From Hymenobacter cavernae (GTDB lineage Bacteria; Bacteroidota; Bacteroidia; Cytophagales; Hymenobacteraceae): a stretch of DNA of 64,000 bases. This document shows, piece by piece, positions 9,363-18,871 of this stretch (positions are counted from its first letter, which is position 1; each line of letters begins with the position of its first letter). The stretch covers positions 313,357 to 377,356 of the forward strand of contig NZ_BMHT01000005.1 in assembly GCF_014641455.1 (NCBI RefSeq). The letters are read 5' to 3'. The translations under genes and the position numbers were made by a program. The notes under the pieces were generated by a model that ran no database searches, had not been told where the DNA came from, and was given only the letters and a program-made list of their open reading frames with translations.

Positions 9363-10295
9363 ATGACTGCTCCTCTCCTTTTGCAAGAACTGGCCGAGCC
9401 CGCGGCCCAGCGCCGGGGCATCCGCCTGCTGCTGCTGCGCGACGACCTAGCCCATCCGGAGTTACCCGGCAACAAATGGCGCAAGCTTAAGTACAACCTG
9501 CTGGCAGCCAGGGCCGAGGGCTATAACTCGCTGCTAACGTTCGGCGGCGCTTACTCCAACCACCTAACGGCTGTAGCGGCGGCCGGCCGGCTCCACAGTT
9601 TCCGAACTATTGGTGTCGTTCGTGGCGAGCTGCATTCTCCCCTCAACCCCACCTTAGCTCGCGCTACTGCCGACGGCATGGCGCTGCGCTACCTCGACCG
9701 CAACTCCTACCGGCGCAAGCACGAACCGGATTTCCTCGCTGCTTTGCTTCGGGAAACCGGCCCGGCTTACGTAGTGCCGGAAGGAGGCTCCAACGCGTTG
9801 GCGCTGCCTGGTTGTGCCGAGCTGGTGACGGAGCTAGCTGCGCAAACTTCCTTTGATGCGCTTTGCGTGGCGTGTGGCACGGGCGGCACTTTGGCTGGCC
9901 TGCTCACGGGTTTAGGTGGTAAGCAGCAGACGGTTGGCGTTGCCGCGCTAAAAGGCGGAGACTTCCTGAAAGCCGATATCAATACGCTGACGCAAGCAGC
10001 AACGGGCACAACCTACACCAACTGGTCTTTGCAAACGGACTACCACTTCGGCGGCTATGCCAGCTTTTCGCCCGAGCTGATGGCGTTTATTCGGCAATTT
10101 CAGGAACGGCACGGCATTTTGCTCGACCCGATCTACACCAGCAAGCTGTTATTCGGGGTTCTGGACTTGCTGGAGCAGGATTATTTTGCCGAAGGCAGCA
10201 CGGTCGTGGCGGTGCACACGGGCGGCTTGCAGGGCTGGCAGGGTTTTCGGCAACGCTTTGCAGCCCGCAGCACGTGGTGGCCCGACCTATATTAA
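9363..10295 (+). CDS. PLP-dependent ACC deaminase / D-cysteine desulfhydrase family protein
   Basis: 310 residues, cytoplasmic, fold type II PLP enzyme. The cofactor lysine lies in the motif LPGNKWRKLKYNL (about residues 36-48); GGAYSNHLTA follows, and the phosphate-binding glycine loop is CGTGGTLAGLL near 180. Family members either open 1-aminocyclopropane-1-carboxylate to 2-oxobutyrate and ammonia or release sulfide from D-cysteine. The sequence does not decide between them; D-cysteine desulfhydrase activity is common in soil and freshwater bacteria. The ATG lies directly after the upstream terminator. A 116-nt spacer separates it from the DUF4230 gene. Confidence 0.88.
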   Translation: MTAPLLLQELAEPAAQRRGIRLLLLRDDLAHPELPGNKWRKLKYNLLAARAEGYNSLLTFGGAYSNHLTAVAAAGRLHSFRTIGVVRGELHSPLNPTLARATADGMALRYLDRNSYRRKHEPDFLAALLRETGPAYVVPEGGSNALALPGCAELVTELAAQTSFDALCVACGTGGTLAGLLTGLGGKQQTVGVAALKGGDFLKADINTLTQAATGTTYTNWSLQTDYHFGGYASFSPELMAFIRQFQERHGILLDPIYTSKLLFGVLDLLEQDYFAEGSTVVAVHTGGLQGWQGFRQRFAARSTWWPDLY

Positions 10296-10411
10296 GCAGC
10301 TATTTATCAGCCAGCTACCTCCGGCCATTCCGCCGGCTGAAAACCTAGGTCCGACCAAATTCCGGCGCTGCTCGTATTTTTCTTTTAGCAGGCTTTTCCC
10401 TGTGCCTTTCT

Positions 10412-11047
10412 ATGCCTCTTGCCCGTTTGCTGCGTCGCCTCCTGCCTTTGCTTTTTTTGCTGGGGCTGGGGTGGTTTCTCTGGAAAAAAATTCAGCCGGC
10501 ATTGTCCGACCTCAACGATCCGCTCGGCGCGGAACCGCGCATCACCGTGACGCACAACACGGTGCTGACGAAAGTAGAAGGCCTGGGTCGGCTAGAGCTG
10601 GTGCGCTACCATTTCAAGGATATCGTCGAATACAAGAAGAGTACTTACCGCTTTCTGCCCGACGCCAAAGTAGCGCTCATCGTGGCTGGCGACGCCGTGG
10701 GCTGCATCGATCTGCGCAAGGTGCGGGCGCAGGATGTCGTGTTTGAGGGCGACTCGCTGGTGCGCATTGCTTTGCCCGCCGCCGAGCTGTGTACCTGGCA
10801 GGTAGATCATAGCCAAAGCCGCGTATACAGTGTCGAAAACGGCTATTTTCAGGATGCGGCTTTGGTGGATGAAGGCTACAAATACGCCGAGCAGAACGTG
10901 CGCCGCGCCGCGCTGCAATCCGGCATTCTGGCCCAAACCGAGCAGAACGCCCAGCAGATTCTGCGGCCCATGCTCGAAACCATGACCGGCCGCCGCGTGG
11001 TGCTGACCCGCCAGCTGGCGCCACCAAAGCTGCCCGCGAAGCGCTAA
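10412..11047 (+). CDS. DUF4230 domain protein, membrane-anchored
   Basis: 211 residues. One N-terminal transmembrane helix (about residues 5-22) is followed by an extracytoplasmic DUF4230 domain, marked by THNTVLTKVEGLGRLELVRY and the later AEQNVRRAALQSGIL. The family is widespread and has no assigned function. A candidate promoter box, TATTTTTC at 10375-10382 (seven of eight positions), lies about 30 nt upstream. The gene converges on recX. Confidence 0.85.
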   Translation: MPLARLLRRLLPLLFLLGLGWFLWKKIQPALSDLNDPLGAEPRITVTHNTVLTKVEGLGRLELVRYHFKDIVEYKKSTYRFLPDAKVALIVAGDAVGCIDLRKVRAQDVVFEGDSLVRIALPAAELCTWQVDHSQSRVYSVENGYFQDAALVDEGYKYAEQNVRRAALQSGILAQTEQNAQQILRPMLETMTGRRVVLTRQLAPPKLPAKR

Positions 11048-11065
11048 GAGGCTAGGTTGCAGAGC

Positions 11066-11572
11066 TTATTCCTCCGCTTCGGGCGCCTTACCTAGATCGT
11101 CGAGCGCTATCTTGATCAGGTCGGCTTCGTAGCCTTTCGCGGTAAGGAAAAGCTGGAGCTTCTGGCGGCGGGCGCGCGGGTTCTTCTCTTTTTCCTGGCG
11201 GTCTTTCTTTTCTAATATGTCCACCAGATTCTGGTAGTACTCGTCGCCGTCGATTTCCTTCAGGCCCTGCTTGATGCAGTACTCGGAAATACCTTTGAAC
11301 TTGAGGTCCTGCACGATACGGCGGCGGCCCCATTTCTTCAGGCGGTATTTGCCGCGCACGTAGCTCTTGGCGTAGCGCTCCTCATCAAGGAGTTTCTCGC
11401 GACTCAGCCGGATGATTATCTCGCCGGCCTCGTCTTCATCCAGCCCGTAGCTACGCAGCTTTTCCTCCACTTCTTTCTGGTTGCGCTCCTGATAAGTGCA
11501 GAAAGCGGCTATTTTCTGGAGGGCTTCGGGTGGGGTATAGAATTTCTTCGGGGGCTGATTCATTATCCGCAA
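11066..11572 (-). CDS. recX: RecX family regulatory protein
   Basis: 168 residues, cytoplasmic, all-helical, with three RecX-type tandem three-helix repeats. The clearest signatures are CTYQERNQKEVEEKLRSYG near residue 30, LLDEERYAKSYVRGK near 60 and KKWGRRRIVQDLKFKGIS near 75. RecX inhibits RecA filament extension. It is not beside recA in this window. The stop lies 18 nt from the converging DUF4230 stop, with no terminator between them. Confidence 0.93.
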   Translation of the reverse strand: MRIMNQPPKKFYTPPEALQKIAAFCTYQERNQKEVEEKLRSYGLDEDEAGEIIIRLSREKLLDEERYAKSYVRGKYRLKKWGRRRIVQDLKFKGISEYCIKQGLKEIDGDEYYQNLVDILEKKDRQEKEKNPRARRQKLQLFLTAKGYEADLIKIALDDLGKAPEAEE

Positions 11573-11881
11573 TTAGCGTTCGAGGGGTTCATACTTCGGT
11601 AAAGAAACGACGTTGCCGGGTTGTGTTTCGTTCCGTTTCGGACGAGCTATGCTAGGGTAAGATACGTGCGTGCCGCCAATAGTTGCCGTCAATTTATGCG
11701 GAACCTAGGTTCGCGTTCTGGTAGCAGCAATCGGCCCCAGACAGGCGCTTGCCGAGCATTGAAAAGCAGGTGAGTACAGGTGTTTCTTTCTAAAACGCGG
11801 GGCTACATTGTGAGCCTTCATACACACCTGTTGAAGCCACAAAATCTTCCTGCTTTCCCACTCCACTTCCCACTTCCTGCT
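11573..11881. other. Divergent intergenic region of about 310 bp
   Basis: The region separates recX from the ferritin-like pair. It contains one ACCTAGGT near 11704. I see no convincing promoter box or hairpin. The reading frame continues upstream from 11882 to 11780, but that stretch is not protein-like and would bury the Tat signal. Confidence 0.4.
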
Positions 11882-12643
11882 ATGACGGAATTACCTTTTT
11901 CAGGCCCGACGCCTGGCAATGCGGGTTCTCTGCTTACCACTCCCCTCCAACGACGCAGCTTCTTGCGGTACTCCGGGGCCGGTGTGGCCTTGACGGGCCT
12001 GCTGCTCGCCGGCTGCGACGATGATGACTCAACCGACCACAGCGCCGCGTTTGTGGACGTGGGCAGCGGCGACCTAGGTGTGCTCAACTATGCCTACGCC
12101 CTGGAGCAGCTGGAATATGCATTTTACACGCAGGTGAAAAATGGCGCGTACTACAAAGGGCTGGGAGCCAGCAGCGTAGAAAAGCAGATTCTGGACGACC
12201 TGGCTTTTCACGAAAAGGCGCACGTCGATCTTTTCCGCAACGCCTTGGGTTCCAACGCCATCAAAGACCTGGAGCCGGACTTTAGCACCATCAACTTCGA
12301 TGATCGGAGCATCGTGCTGGGCACCGCCCGCGCCTTCGAAGATACCGGCGTAGCGGCCTACAACGGCGCTGCCCGCTACTTCGAAACCCCTACTTACCTG
12401 CCACTGGCGGGCAAAATCGTGTCGGTAGAGGCCCGGCACGCGGCGCTCATTCGGGATATTCTGTCCTTCAATGCCTTCGTGGCGACGGACGTGGTGGATC
12501 TGTACACGCCCGCCGCGACGGGCGGTATCGGAGCCGGCGCGGGTTCCGGGTTGGAAAGATCCCTGCGTCCGGCGCTCATTGTCAACGCCGTCAATCAGTA
12601 CCTGCAAGTGGGCTCGAAGCTCAACGTCAGCAAGTTCGTCTAG
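11882..12643 (+). CDS. Exported ferritin-like domain lipoprotein (Tat-type signal)
   Basis: 253 residues from the ATG at 11882. The N-terminus has a twin-arginine motif (RRSFLRYSG, Arg24-Arg25), a hydrophobic segment and a lipobox (LLAGC, Cys45). This predicts a folded lipoprotein exported by Tat. The rest is a four-helix ferritin-like domain with paired ligand motifs: LEQLEYAFY, FHEKAHVDLF and SVEARHAALI. These Glu/His residues are the kind that bind a di-iron centre. Related proteins in Deinococcus and Hymenobacter are often labelled desiccation-associated. The next gene is a paralogue 41 nt downstream, so the two are probably an operon. The exact activity is unknown. Confidence 0.85.
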   Translation: MTELPFSGPTPGNAGSLLTTPLQRRSFLRYSGAGVALTGLLLAGCDDDDSTDHSAAFVDVGSGDLGVLNYAYALEQLEYAFYTQVKNGAYYKGLGASSVEKQILDDLAFHEKAHVDLFRNALGSNAIKDLEPDFSTINFDDRSIVLGTARAFEDTGVAAYNGAARYFETPTYLPLAGKIVSVEARHAALIRDILSFNAFVATDVVDLYTPAATGGIGAGAGSGLERSLRPALIVNAVNQYLQVGSKLNVSKFV

Positions 12644-12684
12644 CTGGGCAGCGTCCGTTTCCTCTCACTTCATCTTGTCTTCCT

Positions 12685-13674
12685 ATGGATTTCTTTCAAC
12701 TCCTTTCTGATATTGAAAAAGTAGACCCCGAAGTTTACGAGCGGTTCGACGCGCGTCGGCGCGTGTTCAAGCACTTCGGCGCGATGGGCAAAAAGCTGAC
12801 GGCCGCGGCCATGCCCGGCCTGGTCAGCGGCCTGTTCAGCAAAGCCTACGGCCAGGCTACCTCACTGCCCGCCGATGTGGTGAACGTGCTGAACCTAGCT
12901 TTGAGCCTCGAATACCTGGAGTTTTACTTCTACGATACGGCCCTGAACCGTCCGACCTACGGCCTGCCCACGAGTGCGACGCTCTTCACCACAACTCCTG
13001 CTACTGCAACCAGCGAGCGGCAAGGCATCGTCCTCATCCGCAACGACGAGGAAGGCCACATCAAGACGCTGCGGGCGGCGCTGGGCGCAGCGGCTATTCC
13101 GGCTCCCGACCGGGCGCTATTCGACTACAGCGGCGGCGCCGGTTCGCTGAAAGGACCATTTGCCGACGTATTTACCAGCTCTGCTACTTTTTACAAAGTG
13201 GCGCAATCGTTTGTTGATACCGGCGTGCGGGCTTACAAAGGCGGGGCGCCAACGTTGTTCAACAACAAAGATCTGCTCGAAACGGCGCTGAACATTCACT
13301 CCGTAGAGGCGCGGCACTCCTCGCACGTCCGCACAATTCGGCGCGGCAAAGCGGCAAACCTGGATGGGCCACCCGCAGCATTGGCAGCACCTGGCTCACC
13401 TGCTACAGCTCCCAAAAGTTGGATTTCAGGCATCGACAACGGTGGTGCGTCGCCCGGTACGACGGTTTCTACGACGCCCATTTACGGGGCTGGCTCACCC
13501 GCTACCGATTACCCGGCCGAAAACAACATCGTGCAAGCCGGTCGCACCATCACCAACGACAGTGGCATCAACGACGTCGCGGCTTCCGAAGCTTTCGACG
13601 AGCCGCTTGACCCCAAGACGGTCAGGACCATTGCCCGCAACTTCGTCGCTTCGACATCTACGTTATTTACCTAG
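12685..13674 (+). CDS. Second ferritin-like domain protein with N-terminal export signal
   Basis: 329 residues. A charged N-terminus with RRRVFKHFG precedes a hydrophobic stretch ending in AYGQA, a Tat-like signal. The ferritin-like helices follow: LSLEYLEFYFYDTAL, NDEEGHIKTLRAAL and SVEARHSSHVRTI. The C-terminal 100 residues are Pro/Thr/Gly-rich and lack the fold. It diverges well from the upstream copy, so this is an old duplication or a heteromeric pair. The export of both suggests iron or peroxide handling outside the cytoplasm (inference). Confidence 0.83.
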   Translation: MDFFQLLSDIEKVDPEVYERFDARRRVFKHFGAMGKKLTAAAMPGLVSGLFSKAYGQATSLPADVVNVLNLALSLEYLEFYFYDTALNRPTYGLPTSATLFTTTPATATSERQGIVLIRNDEEGHIKTLRAALGAAAIPAPDRALFDYSGGAGSLKGPFADVFTSSATFYKVAQSFVDTGVRAYKGGAPTLFNNKDLLETALNIHSVEARHSSHVRTIRRGKAANLDGPPAALAAPGSPATAPKSWISGIDNGGASPGTTVSTTPIYGAGSPATDYPAENNIVQAGRTITNDSGINDVAASEAFDEPLDPKTVRTIARNFVASTSTLFT

Positions 13675-13697
13675 GTCGGGCAACTCCGTCCCAAATG

Positions 13698-13724
13698 AAA
13701 AGGCAGCTCCCGGGCTGCCTTTTT
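13698..13724. terminator. Terminator between convergent genes
   Basis: Ten-nt arms (AAAAGGCAGC and GCTGCCTTTT) with a 6-nt loop. It serves the ferritin-like operon on the plus strand and can also serve the glycosyltransferase on the minus strand. Confidence 0.75.
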
Positions 13725-13763
13725 GCTTGGCAAAAACTTTCGCTTAGATGCTGAGCCTAGGTT

Positions 13764-15371
13764 TTAGGGGCGGTTTTTACCTTGAGCAGAGTTCTCAAAA
13801 GCTTTCGACTTCTGGCTGTCAACCCGCCGGCCCAGCCGCACGCACCAGCAGGGGTCATCTACCCGAGCAGTTGGTTGCAATTCGAAAACGGCGGCCAGCT
13901 GCTCCCGAAATTCCGGCCAGCAGCTCAGCACTTGCTGGCCGGAGCTCAGGCTTTTAAACGTATTTGGCGTGGCCGGCCGAATTGACACCGCGAGCGGGTA
14001 AGTGGCTGGTAGCGTGAGCAGATAAAAATCAAGGCAGCTATTGAAGTCTTCCCGCACCAACAAGAGGTTTGCAGTGGGCAGCGTTGCTTGTTGCAGCTTG
14101 CGCAACGCTAGGCGGTAAGCCATGTAGGAGTTATAGCGCCGCGCCTCGTTGAGGTGGTTGTGGGAGTGCCACAAGACCGCTGCTTCCGCTCCGATAAGCA
14201 GCAAAATACCTAGGTTCCAAGTAGTTCGAAAGCCTTGCCAGCGACTGGCGCCATAGTCGCGCAGCGCCCACAGCAAACCGGCTATTATCAAGGCTAAAAA
14301 CGGCAGCACCTGCGCCGCATAAACCGGCGTACGCGTTTTAGCCAGCATCAATAACACCAGCACGCCGGCCACTTGCCAGCACAGAAAACCTAGATAACGC
14401 GGCAAAACCCGTGCGGGCAACACGGCCACGCAGCCCATCAGCACCGGCGACCACAGCGAGAGATACGGATAGAATAGGTCGCGCAGGTAGCTCCACCACG
14501 GATTGAACATGGGTGTTAGCGGCTGGCCGAACCGCCCGACCCAATCGTTGTGCCACGTAGCAGCCAGGTAGCCGGGACTAGCTTGTTCGCGCACAATGTA
14601 GTACACCAGTAGCGGCACAAAACCTAGCCCTGAAGCCAACCACACCCGCGCCTGGCGCAGTACGGCCCGATGCTTCCAGAACACATAAATACCCAACGCC
14701 GGTAAGGGCAAACAGGCGGCCGCGCATTTAGCAAGCAGTGCTAAAGCCAATCCAACTAAAGTCAAGCTCAGATAACCAATGCGTTGCGTATGCAGATACG
14801 CCCAGCAGCTCAGCACATAAACCGTGATAAAGAGGGCCAGCGGCGCGTCATAATCGCCGGAGCGCGCCACATGCTCCCCATTGAACAGCGGCATGGTAGC
14901 CAGAATCAACCCGCTTAGCACGCCTACCCCAGGATTCTTCAGCACGCTCCAGCCGAAATAAACCAGAAAACAGACAGTTAGCCAACCGCTCACCGCTGCT
15001 GGCAGCCGTATGGCCACCTCGGTGGGGCCTAGCACGCGCATACCAAGGGCTTGCAGCCACGGCATGAGCGGCGGCTTGGTATTCCACAGATCGGGCGGCG
15101 CAATAGGGCGCGCCACCCGCCACGGCCCGCTACGCGCGGGTTGTGGGGCCGTCCAGGCGGCAAGTGCCTTCGGACCCAGGTGACCCGGTTCGCCATCGGC
15201 GCGCATCGTCAGCCAATCGCCGGTGCGCAGAATCCAGGCGGAGTTTACGGCCACCCGGGCCTCATCCCACAGAAAAAGCGGCATTTTACCTAGGTCGTGG
15301 AAAAACAAGGGAGCCACCGCTAACAGCAGTGCCGCCACCAGCACCCGCAGAGAAGTTTTACTTAGAGGCAT
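13764..15371 (-). CDS. GT39/ArnT-like membrane glycosyltransferase
   Basis: 535 residues with about eleven membrane segments. The first extracytoplasmic loop holds an acidic-type site (LFLWDEARVAVNSAW) followed by NTKPPLMPWLQALG. This is the arrangement of GT-C family 39 enzymes such as ArnT, which use polyprenyl-phosphate sugars. The acceptor, lipid A or protein, cannot be read from the sequence. A full -7 box (TACCTTTG) lies 35 nt upstream. The C-terminal tail is basic. Confidence 0.85.
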   Translation of the reverse strand: MPLSKTSLRVLVAALLLAVAPLFFHDLGKMPLFLWDEARVAVNSAWILRTGDWLTMRADGEPGHLGPKALAAWTAPQPARSGPWRVARPIAPPDLWNTKPPLMPWLQALGMRVLGPTEVAIRLPAAVSGWLTVCFLVYFGWSVLKNPGVGVLSGLILATMPLFNGEHVARSGDYDAPLALFITVYVLSCWAYLHTQRIGYLSLTLVGLALALLAKCAAACLPLPALGIYVFWKHRAVLRQARVWLASGLGFVPLLVYYIVREQASPGYLAATWHNDWVGRFGQPLTPMFNPWWSYLRDLFYPYLSLWSPVLMGCVAVLPARVLPRYLGFLCWQVAGVLVLLMLAKTRTPVYAAQVLPFLALIIAGLLWALRDYGASRWQGFRTTWNLGILLLIGAEAAVLWHSHNHLNEARRYNSYMAYRLALRKLQQATLPTANLLLVREDFNSCLDFYLLTLPATYPLAVSIRPATPNTFKSLSSGQQVLSCWPEFREQLAAVFELQPTARVDDPCWCVRLGRRVDSQKSKAFENSAQGKNRP

Positions 15372-15405
15372 GCAACGCGAACGAGCCTGAGTGACTCGGA
15401 AGGCT

Positions 15406-15413
15406 CAAAGGTA
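15406..15413 (-). promoter_or_regulatory. -7 promoter box of the glycosyltransferase gene
   Basis: The minus strand reads TACCTTTG, a full match to TAnnTTTG, 35 nt before the ATG at 15371. I see no -33 element. Confidence 0.45.
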
Positions 15414-15563
15414 GAAGAGGAACCTAGGTACTTCGGCACGCCAGCGGCTTCTTCGCGGCGGTCATACGTTATCCTTTCAATAAACCTAGGTTACCGGAAA
15501 CACTGGCTGCCGGTTTCTCTTTACCTTCACAAAGCCCGACTGCGGTATCTTCTGCTATTTCCT

Positions 15564-18194
15564 ATGACGCGTATCCTTTTACTATGTCTGCTGCTGCTGT
15601 TGGCTGCTTCCACCGTACAGGCCGGCGTTGTGCGGGGGCACATCACGAATCCGGGCGGCGAGGCCCTGGCTTTCGCCAACGTGGCAGTGCGCACTACCTC
15701 GGTCAGCACGGCCACCAACGAGCAGGGTAACTATCAAATCCGGCTCAACCCCGGCCGCTACGAGCTGGTGTTTCAATATGTGGGCTATCGGCCGCACACC
15801 GAATTGGTGCAGGTTGCCGGCGGTGATACGGCCACGGTGCTCAACGTCACGCTGACTTCCGAGAGCTACAAGCTGAACGAAGTGGTGGTGCGCGCCACTG
15901 ACCGCGACCCGGCCTATACCATTGTGCAGCAGGCAATTCAGTGGCGGCACTATCATCAGCGAGAGGTGGCAGCCTTTAAAGCGCGGGTGTATATCAAGGC
16001 CCTGGGCCGCCTGACGGATGTGCCGGGCAAAATCCTAGGTTTGATGAAGGTGGGTCCTGACCTAAAGCCGGGCATTTTCTACCTCTCCGAATCGGTATCG
16101 GAAATGACGTTTCAGCAGCCCAATGTGGTACGGGAACGGATGATTTCCTCCCGCGTGAGCGGCGACTCGAAAGGCATCAGCTTCAACCGGGCCGGCTCGG
16201 GTCGCGACCTGAACTTCTATAACAACGTGGTAAACAGCGGTTTTTCGGAGCGGCGCTTTGTGTCGCCCATTGCCGCTAATGCCATGTTCTACTACAAATA
16301 CGAGCTAGCCGGCACCAGTCAGCAGGGCGGGCTGCTGGTGCATAAGATTCGCGTGATTCCGAAGCGGCGCAACGACCCCGTGTTTTCGGGCTACATCTAC
16401 ATCGTGGATGGCACCTGGCGGCTGCATTCCCTGGCCCTTGATCTAACGAAAGATGCGCAGCTCGACTACCTCGACAGCTTTCACCTGGAGCAGATTTTCG
16501 CGCCGGCGCCGGGCCCTTCCGATGTGTGGGTGATGCAGTCGCAGAAGGCAACGCTAGCGCTTTCCGGCCTGGGTTTTAAGGGCAACGGCTATATCACGGC
16601 CGTATTGTCGAACTACCAGGTGACGCCTACGTTCCCAAACCGACCCGCGCCTACTCCTATGCCCACCGCACCAGCCGCCCAGCCGGAAACACCCGCGCCC
16701 GTAGTTCGGGAGACCATAGCCGACGTGAAGAAGCAGAAACCCAGGGTGCGCGACCTAGCAAAGCAGGTGCGCAAAGGCATTCAGCGCGCTGAGAAGGACA
16801 GTCTTAGCGGCCAGTCAATCGGACTGCGCCGGGGCGAAGTAATGCGCGTCGATAAGGGCGTGAACGAGCGCGACTCCGGCTACTGGGCAACGGTGCGCCC
16901 CATTCCATTGACGGAAGAGGAGAAGGTGGATTACCACGTAAAAGACAGCACCGAAACCATCCGCAACTCCCGGCCTTATCAGGATTCTCTCGACCGCAAG
17001 CGCAATGAGTTTGAGCCGCAAAAGCTGCTGCTGGGCGGCTACACGTACTCGAACACCTTCCGCAAACGACAGTTTTATGTCGCGCCGATATTCAACATCC
17101 TGCAATACAACACTGTGGAAGGCGTGGTGGCCAACCCACACGCGACCTACACCCAGGATACCGACGACCGACGCCGGTTCTCCGTCACACCTAGCCTTCG
17201 CTATGGCTTTGCCAACAAACTATTCAGTCCCAGCCTTGTAGCGAGCTGGCAGCACGACCCTGTGAAGCTAGCCCGCGTGACGTTCAATGTGGGCCGCACC
17301 ATCGAGAACTTCGACCCGAATAGCCAGCTTACACCCTTCATCAACACGGCCTACACGCTGCTGGCTAACCGCAACTACGCCAAATACTACCGGCGCGAGG
17401 GTGCAGCAGTAAACTACGCCCGCGAAATCACGAACGGCCTTACGCTGCAAGGCACGCTCAGCTACTACGACCGGCGGGAGCTGCAAAATGCCACCATCGA
17501 TCTGCTGCGCGATGTTCGGGGCCGCGCTTTCACGTCCAATCTACCCTTCAACGAAGAATCACCCACCACGAGCTTCGACCGCAACCAAGCGCTTACGTTT
17601 GAGCTAACGGGCTCGTTTACACCCGGTCAGCGCTACGTTACGCGCCCGGATGGCAAGTATAACTTCCGCTCCAAATACCCCACGCTGCGCTTCACCTACC
17701 GCCAAGGCCTCCCCGACGTGCTAGGTTCCGATGTGCGCTACACCCTGCTCGCCGCCGGCCTCAACCAGAACATCAGCATGGGGTTGCTCGGCAACGGCAG
17801 CTACAACGTCGCGGCCGGCGGCTTCCTAGGTCAGCCGCGCTTGTCCTTTATGGATTACCGGCACTTCTCCGGCAACCAGACCTTCTTCGCCAGCAACTTC
17901 GCGCAGTTTCAGCTTCTGGATTATTACCGTTTCAGCACACGCCAGCGCTACGTGGAAGCACACTACAATCAACACTTCAACGGCTTCTTCCTAAACAACA
18001 TCCCGCTGCTGCGGCGCCTAAAGTGGCAGGAAGTTGCCTCCTTCAACTACCTACACACGCCACAAGCCGGCCACTACGTAGAGCTAGGTGTAGGTATTGA
18101 GCACATCTTCACGTTGTTGCGCGTCGACTTCTACACCGCTCTGCAATCAGGCCGCAAGCTGGATTCAGGTTTTCGCGTTGGAATAGGGTTTTAA
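15564..18194 (+). CDS. DUF5686 outer-membrane protein with carboxypeptidase-regulatory-like domain
   Basis: 876 residues. A signal peptide (residues 1-20) is followed by a carboxypeptidase-regulatory-like beta sandwich (about 22-105, with GGEALAFANVAVRTT and YELVFQYVGYRPH), then the long DUF5686 region. The C-terminal half consists of beta strands typical of a large outer-membrane barrel. This is the TonB-receptor-like architecture of an abundant Bacteroidota family of unknown function. The Pro/Ala-rich stretch near residues 360-385 is a linker. A weak box (TATCTTCT, near 15547) precedes the start. Confidence 0.9.
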   Translation: MTRILLLCLLLLLAASTVQAGVVRGHITNPGGEALAFANVAVRTTSVSTATNEQGNYQIRLNPGRYELVFQYVGYRPHTELVQVAGGDTATVLNVTLTSESYKLNEVVVRATDRDPAYTIVQQAIQWRHYHQREVAAFKARVYIKALGRLTDVPGKILGLMKVGPDLKPGIFYLSESVSEMTFQQPNVVRERMISSRVSGDSKGISFNRAGSGRDLNFYNNVVNSGFSERRFVSPIAANAMFYYKYELAGTSQQGGLLVHKIRVIPKRRNDPVFSGYIYIVDGTWRLHSLALDLTKDAQLDYLDSFHLEQIFAPAPGPSDVWVMQSQKATLALSGLGFKGNGYITAVLSNYQVTPTFPNRPAPTPMPTAPAAQPETPAPVVRETIADVKKQKPRVRDLAKQVRKGIQRAEKDSLSGQSIGLRRGEVMRVDKGVNERDSGYWATVRPIPLTEEEKVDYHVKDSTETIRNSRPYQDSLDRKRNEFEPQKLLLGGYTYSNTFRKRQFYVAPIFNILQYNTVEGVVANPHATYTQDTDDRRRFSVTPSLRYGFANKLFSPSLVASWQHDPVKLARVTFNVGRTIENFDPNSQLTPFINTAYTLLANRNYAKYYRREGAAVNYAREITNGLTLQGTLSYYDRRELQNATIDLLRDVRGRAFTSNLPFNEESPTTSFDRNQALTFELTGSFTPGQRYVTRPDGKYNFRSKYPTLRFTYRQGLPDVLGSDVRYTLLAAGLNQNISMGLLGNGSYNVAAGGFLGQPRLSFMDYRHFSGNQTFFASNFAQFQLLDYYRFSTRQRYVEAHYNQHFNGFFLNNIPLLRRLKWQEVASFNYLHTPQAGHYVELGVGIEHIFTLLRVDFYTALQSGRKLDSGFRVGIGF

Positions 18195-18871
18195 GACCTA
18201 GGTTTCAGAGTAGCGCGAAGCGGAAGCTAGCTATTCAATGAGCGCACACGCTTATACCATAAAGCAATCGTAGCTAGATCTTGCGCCTTGCCACAAGCGC
18301 AAGATCTAGCTACGATTGCTTTAGCATTGCCCTAGTCAGACACTAGCCTAGCTCGACTATTCAATAGCCTTGCAAAGCCCGATTTCACCGGACAAAAACG
18401 ACTGAAATTCGCAGCTCAAACTACCTCCGAAAGGCCTTCGGCACAGTATAGAATTTTGCTTGTGTTTGTCGCGCCCTTCATATCGTCTTCATGTCGCGAT
18501 ACGTGTTTTGCACCACTCAGCAACAACACAAGCTTTGCAGCGTCGCCATTTCCCTCGATTCTTTTTCCAAAACATTGCATTAGCACCGGCATTTTCGCTG
18601 GCGCTCAATGGCGTCGCACGAGCAAAGCTTTCTGCGAAGCATGTATAGATACGAATTAGACAACACCGCTCATTCAGTGGATTTTATGGTTTGGCAACAG
18701 CAATTATCGGATTGCCAACGAGCCAACCAACGGCAGAGAAGGCTGACGCATCGATTAGCGCAGGCTCCTAACGCACCGCCCACTGTTCAGCGCTCTTCTC
18801 CCCAGTAGTATATCCTAGTTTAAAACATTTCCTGGACGCCACTAGGCGCCTATCATTGCACTTAACGTTTT
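18195..18871. other. Large intergenic region of about 680 bp
   Basis: Apart from the long hairpin at 18261-18322 I find no feature. Short frames between 18456 and 18808 (60-70 codons) overlap in different frames, lack protein-like composition and are not called. The region should hold the promoter of the RND operon starting at 18872. No TAnnTTTG box is visible close to that start. Confidence 0.45.
18261..18322. terminator. Long perfect inverted repeat after the DUF5686 gene
   Basis: Perfect 26-nt arms (18261-18286 and 18297-18322) with a 10-nt loop. It lies 66 nt after the DUF5686 stop. The T tract after the stem is poor. The arms contain AGCTAG and AGATCT sites. It may be a terminator or a 3'-end stabilising hairpin. 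Confidence 0.65.

Noticed and set aside
18456..18808. Three short overlapping frames in the 680-bp spacer
   Set aside because: They overlap in different frames, their composition is not protein-like, and no promoter or terminator supports them.
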